A DNA stretch of 33,702 nt from Komagataeibacter sp. FXV3 (GCF_015155755.1 NZ_VWPI01000119.1:1-33702); one strand, 5' to 3'; positions 1 through 11,804 are shown, counted from the stretch's first letter. Translations and numbers: made by a program. The notes: generated from the sequence alone by a model not told the origin.

Positions 1-195
1 TACTCTCTCTATTCTCTTGTCAAAGATCCCGCCGGAGCAGCATCGCCGTCCGGTGAAGGGGCTTTTACGGATATTAGCCCACCCTGTCAACGCCGCCCTG
101 AAAACACATGAAACGCACGGAAATCAGCCGTTAAAACCAAAAACCGTTCACCAAACGAACCGAAAAACGTGCCTTAACATGAAAAATATATGAAA

Positions 196-219
196 AAAGG
201 AGGGGCAAGCCCCTCCTTT
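196..219 (-). terminator. Rho-independent terminator of clpB
   Basis: A perfect 10-bp inverted repeat (196-205 with 210-219, loop CAAG) lies 27 bases past the clpB stop. Read on the minus strand, the GC-rich stem is followed by a run of six T and then a further AT-rich tract, which is the classic intrinsic terminator layout. Confidence 0.9.
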
Positions 220-246
220 CTCCAGATCCGGTGTGGCGTGCCGATA

Positions 247-2850
247 TCAGTCGGCATCCACCTCGTTCCCATTGATGGTCAGGTGGTCGTCCTTTGCATC
301 AACGGTGACGGTTTCACCATCATGGATGGTGCCTTCCAGCAGCAGGCCCGCCAGCGGGTTCTGCAATGCACGCTGGATCACGCGCTTGAGCGGACGCGCA
401 CCATACACGGGGTCATAGCCTTCGTTCGCCAGCCATGCCTCGCCGCCCTTGTCCAGACGCAACTGAATGTTACGCTCATCCAGCAGCTTGCGCAGGCGAC
501 CGATCTGGATTTCCACGATCTTGCCCATATCCGCCTTCTGCAGACGGGAGAACAGGATGATTTCATCCAGACGGTTGAGGAACTCGGGCCGGAAGTGGTT
601 GCGCACGACCTGCATGACTTCCGGCCGCACGCTTTCGACCGATTCCCCATCCGGCAGATGGGCCAGCACTTCGGAACCAAGGTTACTGGTCAGCACGATC
701 AGGGTGTTGCGGAAATCAACCGTGCGGCCCTGCCCATCGGTCAGGCGGCCATCATCAAGCACCTGCAGCAGGATGTTGAACACATCCTCATGCGCTTTTT
801 CGACTTCATCGAACAGGATGACCTGGTAGGGACGGCGACGGACGGCCTCGGTCAGCACGCCACCTTCCTCATACCCGACATAACCGGGAGGGGCACCGAC
901 CAGACGGGAGACTGCATGCTTCTCCATGAACTCACTCATGTCGATACGCAGCAGGGCCTTCTCGTCATCGAACAGGAAGCGGGCCAGCGCCTTGCACAGT
1001 TCCGTCTTGCCCACACCCGTCGGGCCAAGGAACAGGAACGAACCGATGGGACGGTTGGGATCCTGCAGACCGGCACGGGCACGGCGCACCGCGTTCGACA
1101 CCGCCTTGAGGGCCGGTTCCTGACCCACCACGCTCTTGCGCAGTTCATCTTCCATGCGCAGCAGCTTGGCGCGCTCGCCTTCCAGCATCCGGTCCACCGG
1201 CACGCCGGTCCAGCGCGATACGACAGCGGCAATGCCCTGATCGGTCACGGTATCGCTGACCATGCCGTCGCCCTTGCTGATCTGGTCAGCTTCTTCCTGC
1301 GCCTTGGCAATCTGGGCCTGAAGCTGCGGCAGGCGGCTGTACATCAGTTCCGACGCACGCCCCAGATCCCCTTTGCGCTGGGCGATCTCGATGTCCGAAC
1401 GGACCTGATCCATTTCCTCCTGCAGCTTCTGCACCGCGTTGACGCGATCCTTTTCAGCATGCCAGGCGGCGGTCAGGGCATCAGACTTTTCCTGCAGTTC
1501 CGACAGTTCTGCTTCCAGCTTGACCAGACGTTCCTTGCTGGCTGCGTCATCTTCCTTGCGAATGGCTTCGCGTTCGATCTTGAGCTGGATCAGACGACGA
1601 TCGAGTTCATCAAGTTCCTCGGGCTTGCTGTCGATCTGCATGCGCAGGCGACTGGCGGCCTCATCCACAAGGTCGATGGCCTTATCGGGCAGGAAGCGGT
1701 CGGTGATGTAGCGGTTGGACAACGTTGCCGCCGCCACCAGCGCACCATCGGAGATACGGATCCCGTGATGGAGTTCGTATTTTTCCTTGATCCCGCGCAG
1801 GATGGAAATTGTGTCGGCCACCGTCGGCTCACCCACATAGACCGGCTGGAACCGGCGGGCGAGGGCCGCGTCTTTTTCAATATACTTGCGATATTCATCC
1901 AGCGTCGTCGCACCAATACAGTGCAGCACGCCACGGGCCAGTTCCGGCTTGATCAGGTTGGAGGCATCCATCGCGCCATCGCTGCGACCTGCACCCACAA
2001 GGGTATGCATTTCGTCGATGAACAGGATGATCTGGCCTTCAGCCGACTCGATTTCCTTCAGGACCGCCTTCAGGCGTTCCTCGAACTCACCACGGAACTT
2101 CGCACCGGCAACCAGCGCGCCCATGTCGAGCGAGAGCAGCTTCTTGTTCTTCAGCGCCTCGGGCACATCACCATTGACGATACGCTGCGCCAGTCCTTCG
2201 ACGATGGCGGTCTTGCCCACGCCCGGCTCACCGATCAGGACGGGGTTGTTCTTGCTGCGGCGTGCAAGGACCTGAATGGCGCGGCGGATTTCCTCGTCAC
2301 GACCGATCACGGGGTCCAGCTTGCCCTGCAGCGCAACCTCGGTCACGTCGCGCGCATATTTCTTCAGCGCGTCAAAATTGGCTTCTGCGTTTTCGCTATC
2401 CACGGTGCGTCCCTTGCGGATGGTGGCAATGGCTTTTTCCAGCGCCTGTGGCGTCGCCCCCCCTGCGCGCAGGGCCTGGCCGGCCGGGGTCTCGGATGCG
2501 GCGATGGCGGCCAGCAGTCGGTCTTGGGCCACGTATTCATCGCCCGCCTTCTGCGCGGCCTGTTCGGCCGCATCCAGCACGCGCACCAGTTCGCCCGTTG
2601 CACTGGGCTGGCCCGCGCCGCCGCCCTGTACTTTCGGCAGTTTGGCAAGGGCGGCTTCATTCGCCGCCGTAATGGCGGGAACCTGCCCGCCGGCTGCGCG
2701 GATCAGGGCGGCCGCCGCCCCCTGATCGTCATCCAGCAGGGCCTTGAGCAGGTGCTCCGGCGTCAGCTGCTGGTTGTAATCCCGCATGGCAATGGTCTGT
2801 GCCGCCTGCAGGAAGCCGCGCGACCGTTCTGTAAACTTCTCGATATTCAT
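247..2850 (-). CDS. clpB: ATP-dependent chaperone ClpB
   Basis: Cytoplasmic AAA+ disaggregase that works with DnaK/DnaJ/GrpE to rescue aggregated proteins after heat stress. The 867-residue product has the full ClpB order: N-terminal Clp repeat domain (about 1-150), first AAA+ module with Walker [10 protein letters not shown] (about 206) and Walker B FIDEMH, a long coiled-coil middle domain (about 410-525), and a second AAA+ module with GPTGVGKTE (about 607) and LFDEVEKAH, ending in the C-terminal small domain. Length is normal for the family. The start ATG is preceded by a GAGGGA ribosome binding site and matches the family N-terminus MNIEKFT. The gene stands alone, with its own terminator and a predicted heat-shock promoter upstream. 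Confidence 0.98.
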   Translation of the reverse strand: MNIEKFTERSRGFLQAAQTIAMRDYNQQLTPEHLLKALLDDDQGAAAALIRAAGGQVPAITAANEAALAKLPKVQGGGAGQPSATGELVRVLDAAEQAAQKAGDEYVAQDRLLAAIAASETPAGQALRAGGATPQALEKAIATIRKGRTVDSENAEANFDALKKYARDVTEVALQGKLDPVIGRDEEIRRAIQVLARRSKNNPVLIGEPGVGKTAIVEGLAQRIVNGDVPEALKNKKLLSLDMGALVAGAKFRGEFEERLKAVLKEIESAEGQIILFIDEMHTLVGAGRSDGAMDASNLIKPELARGVLHCIGATTLDEYRKYIEKDAALARRFQPVYVGEPTVADTISILRGIKEKYELHHGIRISDGALVAAATLSNRYITDRFLPDKAIDLVDEAASRLRMQIDSKPEELDELDRRLIQLKIEREAIRKEDDAASKERLVKLEAELSELQEKSDALTAAWHAEKDRVNAVQKLQEEMDQVRSDIEIAQRKGDLGRASELMYSRLPQLQAQIAKAQEEADQISKGDGMVSDTVTDQGIAAVVSRWTGVPVDRMLEGERAKLLRMEDELRKSVVGQEPALKAVSNAVRRARAGLQDPNRPIGSFLFLGPTGVGKTELCKALARFLFDDEKALLRIDMSEFMEKHAVSRLVGAPPGYVGYEEGGVLTEAVRRRPYQVILFDEVEKAHEDVFNILLQVLDDGRLTDGQGRTVDFRNTLIVLTSNLGSEVLAHLPDGESVESVRPEVMQVVRNHFRPEFLNRLDEIILFSRLQKADMGKIVEIQIGRLRKLLDERNIQLRLDKGGEAWLANEGYDPVYGARPLKRVIQRALQNPLAGLLLEGTIHDGETVTVDAKDDHLTINGNEVDAD

Positions 2851-2938
2851 TTATTCCCTCGTCCCTTTCAATCAGGCGACATAACAGGTTGTGCCACTGC
2901 GCCGTCCCTCAACAGGCAACGGCATGGCGCTGGATTCC

Positions 2939-2967
2939 AGATGGGATCAACTGGATGTTATTACAAG
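2939..2967 (-). promoter_or_regulatory. Predicted RpoH (sigma-32) promoter of clpB
   Basis: On the minus strand, CTTGTAA (2967-2961) is followed after 15 bases by CCCATCT (2945-2939). This matches the sigma-32 consensus CTTGAAA / CCCATnT at six of seven bases in the -35 box and in full in the -10 box. Transcription would begin near 2932 and leave a leader of about 80 bases before the clpB start at 2850. Control of clpB by RpoH is well established in proteobacteria; use of this exact site is inferred. Confidence 0.7.
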
Positions 2968-3068
2968 ATATCGGGCGTGGATTTCCTTCCCCTGTTTCCT
3001 GTCATACCGCATCGGGCAGCCCGGATTTCCATGGGGGATAGCTGACCATTGCCGCCGGGCCTGCAACC

Positions 3069-3082
3069 TTGATCCATGTCAA
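3069..3082. promoter_or_regulatory. FNR/CRP-type binding-site-like dyad
   Basis: TTGATCCATGTCAA is an inverted repeat that matches the FNR/ANR consensus TTGAT-N4-ATCAA at nine of ten defined positions. It lies about 100 bp upstream of the predicted clpB -35 box. Acetic acid bacteria are known to carry FNR-family regulators such as FnrG of Gluconobacter. Function at this place is unproven and chance occurrence is possible. Confidence 0.35.
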
Positions 3083-3186
3083 GATTGCCGTGCCTTATCA
3101 ACGTAACGGCCATTCACCCAGCGGCAACACCGCATGAAACCGACAGGGTTCCCCACCCTGACAGGGCGGGGAAGGAAACATCTGTC

Positions 3187-4251
3187 TTACTTGCCTTTTC
3201 TGGCAACCGTCGGGCCAAGCAGCAGCAGGTCGGCGGGTGAAAGCCGGTCCGATGCCGTGCTGGCCTGATGCCAGAAGGGATAGAGCAGCGGCGGTGCGCT
3301 GGCGTCATCCAGACGGCTGATTTCCTGAGCCGTCAGGCTGAGATCAGCAGCCTTGAGGTTATCGATCAGTTGTGCCTCCGTCCGCGCGCCGATCACGATG
3401 GAGGTCACCGCCGGACGCTGCGCCACCCATGCCAGCGCCACCTGTGCCGCCGAAATGTCACGAGATTCGGCAATGCTGACCAGCACTTCCACCACATCAT
3501 ACAGCTTCTCGATATCATGGACCGGTGGCTCGCCCCAGTTCTCGATCTGCCGCGTGCCCTGTGGCTGGGGCTTGCCGCGCCGGTATTTGCCCGACAGCAG
3601 GCCACCCGCCATGGGACTCCAGACCTGCACACCGATCCCCTGATCCACCGCCACGGGCAGGAGTTCGTATTCCGCATCCCGCGCCTGCAGGGAATAATAG
3701 ATCTGCTGTGCCACCGGTGCGATCAGGCGGTTGCGCTCCGCCGTGGCCAGCGCCTTCATGATGTGCCACGCCGAGAAATTGGAAACCCCCGCATAGCGGA
3801 TCTTGCCTGACCGGGTCAGGGTATCCAGGGCCTCCAGCGTTTCATCCAGCGGGGTCTGACCATCCCATTCATGCAGGTAATACAGGTCGATATGGTCACG
3901 TCCCAGCCGCTTCAGGCTGGCCTCGCATGCGCTGACCAGGTGATAGCGTGACAGGCCCGCATCATTCGCCCCCTTGCCCATGCGGAAACGGGCCTTGGTG
4001 GTCACCATGATATCGTCGCTGCGGCCCCTGAGTGCTGCGCCAAGGATTTCTTCCGACACGCCGGTGGAATAGATATCGGCCGTGTCGAACATGTTGACCC
4101 CGGCATCAATGCACAGATCGATCTGCCGACGCGCACCGGCAAGGTCGGTATCACCTGTCTTGGCAAAGTCACCCTTGCCGCCAAATGTCATCGTACCCAG
4201 CGTAAAGGCGGAAATCCGCAGGCCGGAACGGCCCAACTGACGGTATTGCAT
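3187..4251 (-). CDS. Aldo/keto reductase
   Basis: NAD(P)H-dependent oxidoreductase of the aldo/keto reductase superfamily, cytoplasmic, with a TIM-barrel fold. The 354-residue protein opens with the family start (MQYRQLGRSGL, then LGTMTFGG) and shows the catalytic tetrad Asp56 and Tyr61 (FDTADIY), Lys86 (TTKARF) and His127 (YYLHEWD). A nucleotide-binding stretch (VIGARTEAQLIDNL) sits near the C-terminus. It resembles the YajO/AKR11-12 type. The natural substrate cannot be read from sequence. It lies alone between a repeat-bearing gap and the clpB promoter region. Confidence 0.93.
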   Translation of the reverse strand: MQYRQLGRSGLRISAFTLGTMTFGGKGDFAKTGDTDLAGARRQIDLCIDAGVNMFDTADIYSTGVSEEILGAALRGRSDDIMVTTKARFRMGKGANDAGLSRYHLVSACEASLKRLGRDHIDLYYLHEWDGQTPLDETLEALDTLTRSGKIRYAGVSNFSAWHIMKALATAERNRLIAPVAQQIYYSLQARDAEYELLPVAVDQGIGVQVWSPMAGGLLSGKYRRGKPQPQGTRQIENWGEPPVHDIEKLYDVVEVLVSIAESRDISAAQVALAWVAQRPAVTSIVIGARTEAQLIDNLKAADLSLTAQEISRLDDASAPPLLYPFWHQASTASDRLSPADLLLLGPTVARKGK

Positions 4252-4318
4252 GTCTTTTCAATCCTTCTGCATGAAGAGATCCGGAGACTGTCCGTGAAAC
4301 ATCGTGAAAATTGTTAAG

Positions 4319-4393
4319 AGTTTTTGGTGAAGCTTTTTGAAAAAAGCTTCAAAGAACGCCGTCCTTGCTGAAAAAGCAGCATCCAAAAAATTT
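4319..4393. repeat. AT-rich double-hairpin repeat, copy 1
   Basis: First of four related elements in this window. The ends are inverted (TTTTTGG ... CCAAAAA). Inside is a near-perfect hairpin, GAAGCTTTTT-ga-AAAAAGCTTC (4330-4351), then a second, weaker stem around 4366-4380. It fills the gap between the aldo/keto reductase start and the stop of the fumarylacetoacetate hydrolase-family gene. Same orientation as copy 3. Confidence 0.8.
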
Positions 4394-4453
4394 CTGTTTC
4401 CAAACAGCCTCTCAATGACTGGCGCACGGCATGACAGCCCGCACCGCATGTAT

Positions 4454-5146
4454 TCAGGCGGTATAGGTCACGTTCAGTTCCCCCACACCGGCGCAGGTGG
4501 CATGCAGCACATCGCCACGCCGGACCGGCCCCACGCCCGACGGGGTGCCGGTCATGATCAAGTCACCGGGGGCAAGGGCGACAAAACGGCTGAGGGAGGA
4601 GATGATCTCGGCCACGGACCAGATCATTTCCACCAGATCGCCCTTCTGCCGGGATTCACCATTCACGCTCAGCGTAATGGCGCCCCCTGCGGGGTGGCCA
4701 CAGACCGATGCGGGAACAATGGATGAAATGGGACAGGACTGGTCAAACCCCTTGGCCAGCGACCATGGCCGTCCCGCCTTCTTGGCGGCGGCCTGCAGGT
4801 CACGCCGGGTCATGTCCAGCCCTACGGCATAGCCATAGATATGCGACAGCGCCTTTTCCACGGGGATGTTCTCCCCCTCACGCGCGATGGCCGCTACCAG
4901 TTCCACCTCATGATGCAGGTCGGACGTACTGACCGGAAACGGCAGCAGGCCGCCACCCGGCACCACCGCGTCACCCGGCTTGGAAAAGAAAAAGGGTTCG
5001 GAACGTTCGGGATTGCTGCCCATTTCACGCGCGTGGGCAGCGTAGTTCTGCCCCACGCACCATATCCGCCGGACGGGAAAGACACCCGCACGCCCCTCCA
5101 CTGGCACAACGGGAAGGGTGTAGGGGGGAATCACGTAATCCGTCAC
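4454..5146 (-). CDS. Fumarylacetoacetate hydrolase family protein (fumarylpyruvate hydrolase-like)
   Basis: Metal-dependent C-C bond hydrolase fold, 230 residues. The metal ligands are in HHEVEL (Glu80, Glu82) and GLDMTRRD (Asp111), followed by the family stretch KGFDQSCP and the C-terminal GTPSGVGPVRRGD. The pattern DMTRRDLQ...GRPWSLAKGFDQ is typical of the fumarylpyruvate hydrolase (NagK)/YcgM branch, which splits fumarylpyruvate or acylpyruvates. The GTG start at 5146 was chosen because AGGAG lies nine bases upstream (5156-5160). An ATG twelve codons further upstream has no ribosome binding site. No gentisate-pathway partners are visible nearby, so the physiological role may be general acylpyruvate or oxaloacetate clearance. 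Confidence 0.9.
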   Translation of the reverse strand: MTDYVIPPYTLPVVPVEGRAGVFPVRRIWCVGQNYAAHAREMGSNPERSEPFFFSKPGDAVVPGGGLLPFPVSTSDLHHEVELVAAIAREGENIPVEKALSHIYGYAVGLDMTRRDLQAAAKKAGRPWSLAKGFDQSCPISSIVPASVCGHPAGGAITLSVNGESRQKGDLVEMIWSVAEIISSLSRFVALAPGDLIMTGTPSGVGPVRRGDVLHATCAGVGELNVTYTA

Positions 5147-5251
5147 GGTACGGTGCTCCTGCTGTTCATATCCGGCGCGCATGGTGGCACCGCGCCCCGG
5201 TCCGTGTCACGGCAAATGCTGGCAACAACTGGAAAAGCCGACATAAAAAAA

Positions 5252-5279
5252 ACGCCAGCCGGGACAGCCCGGCTGGCGT
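5252..5279 (-). terminator. Rho-independent terminator of the ilv operon
   Basis: A perfect 12-bp stem (5252-5263 with 5268-5279, loop ACAG) sits 47 bases after the ilvC stop. On the minus strand it is followed by an uninterrupted run of T (complement of 5245-5251). Confidence 0.9.
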
Positions 5280-5326
5280 CTGGAAAAAGGGATGGCGCAC
5301 CATCCCCGATCCCGGTCGTGCAATAA

Positions 5327-6379
<1,053 letters not shown>

Positions 6380-6398
6380 TCAGGTAAAAACGCGACCC

Positions 6399-6914
6399 TT
6401 ACAGGATTGCCGCGCCACGGGCGATGGCGGCGACACCCGTGCGCGACACCTCGGCCAGGCCAAGGGGACGCATGAGGTCGATAAAGGCATCGAGCTTGTC
6501 GGTCGCACCCGTCAGCTCAAAGACGAACGAAGTGGCCGAGGCATCAACAGGATGGGCGCGGAACGCCTGCGCGATGCGCAGGGCGTCGGCGCGGCGTTCG
6601 CCACTGGCGATCACCTTGACCAGCGCCATTTCACGCGCGACGTGGGGGTCCGCCGCCGTCATGACCGACACGCGGTACACCGGCACCAGGCGTTCCACCT
6701 GCGCGCGGATCTGTTCCAGCACGCGCGGGGTGGCGGTGGTAACGATATTAATGCGCGACTGGCGGCCGGTTTCATCAACCGGGGCCACGGTCAGGCTTTC
6801 GATATTGTATCCACGACCGGAAAACAGGCCGATGACACGTGCCAGCGCGCCGCTTTCGTTTTCGACCTGAATGGAAATGACCGCGGAGACCGGGCTCTCC
6901 TGCTGCGTGGTCAT
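6399..6914 (-). CDS. ilvN: Acetolactate synthase small (regulatory) subunit
   Basis: Regulatory subunit that binds the catalytic subunit IlvB and confers feedback inhibition by branched-chain amino acids. The 171-residue product has an N-terminal ACT domain (AVISIQVENESGALARVIGL, then GYNIESLTV) and the usual C-terminal ALS_ss domain (ELTGATDKLDAFIDLMRPLG and VSRTGVAAIARG). The start at 6914 is preferred because AGGAAA lies seven bases upstream. An in-frame ATG 15 codons earlier lacks a ribosome binding site and adds residues not typical of the family. It lies 104 bases after ilvB and 52 bases before ilvC. Confidence 0.96.
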   Translation of the reverse strand: MTTQQESPVSAVISIQVENESGALARVIGLFSGRGYNIESLTVAPVDETGRQSRINIVTTATPRVLEQIRAQVERLVPVYRVSVMTAADPHVAREMALVKVIASGERRADALRIAQAFRAHPVDASATSFVFELTGATDKLDAFIDLMRPLGLAEVSRTGVAAIARGAAIL

Positions 6915-6984
6915 GATGGTGTTTCCTGACTGCTGAAGGTGCTGGCACGCAGGCTGCATGCCAGCAGGATAAGGACGAAAAGCA

Positions 6985-7006
6985 CCCGGCGGGAAAGCCC
7001 GCCGGG
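6985..7006 (-). terminator. Terminator-like hairpin between ilvB and ilvN
   Basis: A perfect 9-bp, all-GC stem (6985-6993 with 6998-7006, loop AAAG) lies in the ilvB-ilvN gap. On the minus strand it is followed by TGCTTTTCG, a weak T-rich stretch. It could be a partial terminator or an RNA stability stem that sets the IlvB to IlvN ratio. The downstream genes still have to be transcribed, so full termination is unlikely. Confidence 0.5.
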
Positions 7007-7018
7007 ACTGACGGGCGA

Positions 7019-8839
<1,821 letters not shown>

Positions 8840-8911
8840 GTTCCTGCTCCTTCGCCCAAAGCCACCGGAACAATCCGGCCAGCCCTCGGGGGCGAAATCC
8901 CGGGGCCGGGT

Positions 8912-9916
8912 TTACGGAAACCCTTGGCCCGCGTCAATGCGGTTAATAACAAAAGAAATGATTTTATTGCTCCACCTTTCCATTTGTTGCGCGGTTTCGC
9001 ATTTTTCAAACCGTTTTTCATATAAAAACGTGTCCATCTCCGCCGCCAGCGCGTGATGGGCGAACCATGTCGCCTGTCGTTTCGTGTATTGCCCGGTCAG
9101 GCGGATGGCCTGCTGGGCCGCTGCCGCCATATCCATTTCGCCCCGCAGCACGGCGGCCAGTTCGGGCACGCCATGGGCGCGCATGGCTGGCAGGGCCGGG
9201 GACAGGTCCTGCGCCAGCAGGCGGGCGACCTCATCCATCGCGCCAAGGTCGAGCATGGCATGGAACCGGCGGGCTATGGCCGCGCGCAGCACGTCACGCG
9301 GGGGATGCAGACGTATGGCGACAAAACGCGCGGGCAGCGGGGGCAGCACGGCTTCACGCCGCCACCAGGCCAGCCCATGGCCGGTGGCCGCATGCACTTC
9401 CCATGCACGGGCAATACGTTGTCCATCGGTCGGGCGCAGGGTTGCGGCGGTTTCAGGGTCGCGCTGGCGCAACATGTCATGCACTGCCGCTGGCCCAAGG
9501 CGGTCCACCATGTCGCGTGCCTGCGCACGGATGGCGTCGGGCGGCTGGGGTATATCCGCCAGCCCATCAGTCAGCGCGCGGAAATACATGCCCGTGCCGC
9601 CACAGAACACCGGCACCCGGCCGGCATCCCATGCGGTACGGGCCGCAGCGATGGCCTGCGTGCGCCACCATGCGACACTGCCGGGTTCCGCTGCTGGCAA
9701 CACACCGTACAGTGCATGGGGCACGCTGGCTTCATCGGCGGCGTCAGGCCGGGCTGTCAGGACACGCAGGTCACGATATACCTGCATCGAATCGGCATTG
9801 ATGATGGTACCGTTCACCTGCCGTGCAAGGGCCAGCGCAAGTGCGGACTTGCCCGAACAGGTCGGACCCGCCACGATCACCGCCACGCGCGCCCGCCCGG
9901 CAGGGGGGCGTGTCAT
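8912..9916 (-). CDS. miaA: tRNA dimethylallyltransferase
   Basis: Transfers a dimethylallyl group to A37 of tRNAs that read codons starting with U, the first step toward ms2i6A. The 334-residue protein has the P-loop GPTCSGKS (17-24), the INADSMQVYRDL motif, the VFCGGTGMYFRAL substrate region and the C-terminal QYTKRQATWF motif. The last 40 residues are unusually rich in AT codons compared with the rest of the gene. The gene lies 72 bases upstream of ilvB in the same direction, so ilvBNC may be partly co-transcribed with it. It is divergent from serB with only 30 bases between the two starts. Confidence 0.96.
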   Translation of the reverse strand: MTRPPAGRARVAVIVAGPTCSGKSALALALARQVNGTIINADSMQVYRDLRVLTARPDAADEASVPHALYGVLPAAEPGSVAWWRTQAIAAARTAWDAGRVPVFCGGTGMYFRALTDGLADIPQPPDAIRAQARDMVDRLGPAAVHDMLRQRDPETAATLRPTDGQRIARAWEVHAATGHGLAWWRREAVLPPLPARFVAIRLHPPRDVLRAAIARRFHAMLDLGAMDEVARLLAQDLSPALPAMRAHGVPELAAVLRGEMDMAAAAQQAIRLTGQYTKRQATWFAHHALAAEMDTFLYEKRFEKCETAQQMERWSNKIISFVINRIDAGQGFP

Positions 9917-9946
9917 TGTCTCTCACCTGTCATATACCCGGACCCC

Positions 9947-10855
9947 ATGGCTGATTCCTCTTCTTTTTCCCATACCCTTGTACTGGTGGCCAACCGTGGC
10001 GCCACATCCCTCACGCCGGTTGATATCCAGACCGCGCGTGACCTGGTGCGCGGCAATGCTCCCGTCACCCTGTCGGAAGGGGAAGCGGTTGAAATCGACT
10101 GCAATGCCCCCGCGACATGGGAACAGCCGGATATCGGGGCCATGCGGGATGTGTTTGCCGGGCGCGGGATGGACGTGCTGGTAACGCCGCGCGACAACCG
10201 CCGCAAGCGGTTGCTGGTGGCCGACATGGACAGCACCATCGTCAGTTGCGAAACGCTGGATGACATCGCGACCCATGCCGGGATCGGGGAAAAGATTGCC
10301 GACATCACCCGGCGCTCCATGAATGGGGAAATCGAATTCGAATCCGCCCTGCGTGAACGTGTCGCCCTGCTGCGCGGCCTGCCGGTCAGCCTGCTGGAAC
10401 GGGCATGGCAGGATGTGAAGCTCAATACCGGTGCCGTGGAACTGGTACGCACCATGCGCGCGAACGGCGCACGCACGGCGCTGGTGTCGGGCGGGTTCAC
10501 CTTCTTTACCAGCAAGGTGGCGGCGCTATGCGGTTTTAATGAAAACCACGCCAATATCCTGCTGGATGCGGACGGCACGCTGACGGGCACGGTGGGGCAG
10601 CCCATCCTTGGCCCGGATGCGAAGCTTGCGCACCTGCGCCGCCTGGTGGCGGCGGGCAGTCTGGACATGCGTGACGCCATGGCGACGGGCGATGGCGCGA
10701 ACGACCTTGCCATGCTGCGCGTGGCCGGTGCGGGCATCGCCTTCCATGCCAAGCCCGCTGTCCGGCGCGAAATCACCAGCCAGGTCAATCATACCACCCT
10801 GCGCACCCTGCTGTTCGCGCAGGGTTACCGGGCGGCCGAATTCGTTACGGCGTAG
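9947..10855 (+). CDS. serB: Phosphoserine phosphatase
   Basis: Last step of serine synthesis: hydrolysis of L-phosphoserine by a HAD-family phosphatase. The 302-residue protein has a short N-terminal ACT-like region (1-80) and the HAD core: DMDSTIV with nucleophile Asp93 and acid/base Asp95, the ALVSGGFTFF serine motif, the lysine region, and GDGANDLAML near the end. The open frame runs far upstream on the strand opposite miaA, but MADSSS is the first start that fits the family. No strong ribosome binding site was seen. The start-to-start gap with miaA is only 30 bases, so the promoter must overlap the miaA 5' end. The last 11 bases overlap the convergent transporter gene. Confidence 0.95.
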   Translation: MADSSSFSHTLVLVANRGATSLTPVDIQTARDLVRGNAPVTLSEGEAVEIDCNAPATWEQPDIGAMRDVFAGRGMDVLVTPRDNRRKRLLVADMDSTIVSCETLDDIATHAGIGEKIADITRRSMNGEIEFESALRERVALLRGLPVSLLERAWQDVKLNTGAVELVRTMRANGARTALVSGGFTFFTSKVAALCGFNENHANILLDADGTLTGTVGQPILGPDAKLAHLRRLVAAGSLDMRDAMATGDGANDLAMLRVAGAGIAFHAKPAVRREITSQVNHTTLRTLLFAQGYRAAEFVTA

Positions 10856-11804
10856 GCACGCTGCCGCTGGCGGCCGTGCCCGGAGGCTGGGTGCGGCTGT
10901 CCTGTGCCTCGATGAAAACACGGGTTACTTCGGGGTAGGCCTGCTTGATCTGATGTTCCAGCGCGCTGACCACGATTTCCACCTGCCCTGCCGTCATGTC
11001 GTTACGGAAATCAAGGCTGATCACCACCAGCACGTCACGTGGGCCAAAATGCAGGGAGCGGATTTCATTCAGCCGCTCCACCCCGCTGGCCGCCAGCGCC
11101 ATGCGGCGCAGGGCCACCAGTACCTCCGGCGCCACGCCTTCGCCGGTCAGCAGTGACTGCGATTCCCGCGCAAGGAACGCCGCCGTCACCGCAAGGATGC
11201 ACGCGATGATGATGGACGCCACGCCATCCAGCACCGGCATGTCCAGCCACTCGGCCAGGATATTGCCCAGAAGCGCGACACCAAGACCGCTGAGTGCTGC
11301 CGTATCCTCGAACAGGACGGTGAATACGGTGGGGTCCTTGCTCATCTGCACGGCCTCGACCCAGCCGCGACGGCCCTTGCCTTCCTTGCGGAAAGTCCGC
11401 AGCGCCATCAGCCAGACCGAGCCTTCAAACACGATGCTGGCCAGCAGCACGACGTAATTGACCAGCACATGCGCGACGGGCTGCGGATGGATGATGTGGA
11501 TGATCCCTTCATACAGGGACACACCAGCCCCCAGCCCGAAGATCAGCAGCGCCACCACAAAGGTCCAGAAATACAGTTCCAGCCCGTAGCCGAACGGATG
11601 CATGGCCGTAGCCGGCCGCGTCGCACGCCGCATGCCGACCAGCAGCAGTCCCTGGTTGCCGGTATCGATCAGGGAATGGATGGCCTCGCTCAGCATGGAG
11701 GCGCTGCCGGTCATGAAAGCGGCGGCAAACTTGGTTGCCGCCACCAGCAGGTTGCCACCAAGGGCGGCGAAGATGACAGTTCGGGAAGATGAGGAATGCG
11801 CCAT
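10845..11804 (-). CDS. Cation diffusion facilitator family transporter
   Basis: Inner-membrane proton/divalent-metal antiporter, probably Zn2+ (or related ion) efflux. The 319-residue protein has the CDF fold: TM1 near 12-32, metal-site helix with SMLSEAIHSLIDTGNQ, then HPFGYGLELYFWTF, further TM helices with the second site (GVASIIIACILAVTAAFLA), and a C-terminal cytoplasmic domain of about 100 residues ending at a Pro-rich tail. The HPFGYG form places it near the SLC30A9-like branch of bacterial CDFs. The ATG at 11804 (MAHSSSSRT) matches family N-termini. A GTG nine codons upstream is possible but poorly placed relative to any ribosome binding site. It ends 11 bases inside the convergent serB. 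Confidence 0.93.
   Translation of the reverse strand: MAHSSSSRTVIFAALGGNLLVAATKFAAAFMTGSASMLSEAIHSLIDTGNQGLLLVGMRRATRPATAMHPFGYGLELYFWTFVVALLIFGLGAGVSLYEGIIHIIHPQPVAHVLVNYVVLLASIVFEGSVWLMALRTFRKEGKGRRGWVEAVQMSKDPTVFTVLFEDTAALSGLGVALLGNILAEWLDMPVLDGVASIIIACILAVTAAFLARESQSLLTGEGVAPEVLVALRRMALAASGVERLNEIRSLHFGPRDVLVVISLDFRNDMTAGQVEIVVSALEHQIKQAYPEVTRVFIEAQDSRTQPPGTAASGSVPTP

Larger units (their letters stand above)
2851..3186. other. Intergenic region upstream of clpB
   Basis: These 336 bases separate the aldo/keto reductase stop from the clpB start, both on the minus strand. They hold the predicted RpoH promoter (2939-2967), an FNR-box-like dyad (3069-3082) and a weak stem near the end of the upstream gene (CAGGGT 3144-3149 with ACCCTG 3155-3160, no T run). 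No convincing gene was seen here. Confidence 0.6.

Noticed and set aside
190-3045. A 951-codon open frame on the plus strand, opposite clpB
   Set aside because: It lies antisense to a clear clpB gene and shows no family motifs; long antisense frames arise from GC-rich third codon positions.
8840-8911. Classical ilv attenuator before ilvB
   Set aside because: Short stems are present, but none is followed by a T run, and no competing anti-terminator could be drawn.
9053-9946. Upstream extension of the serB frame to give a 600-residue protein
   Set aside because: The extra part is antisense to miaA and has no SerB similarity; the family N-terminus begins at MADSSS.
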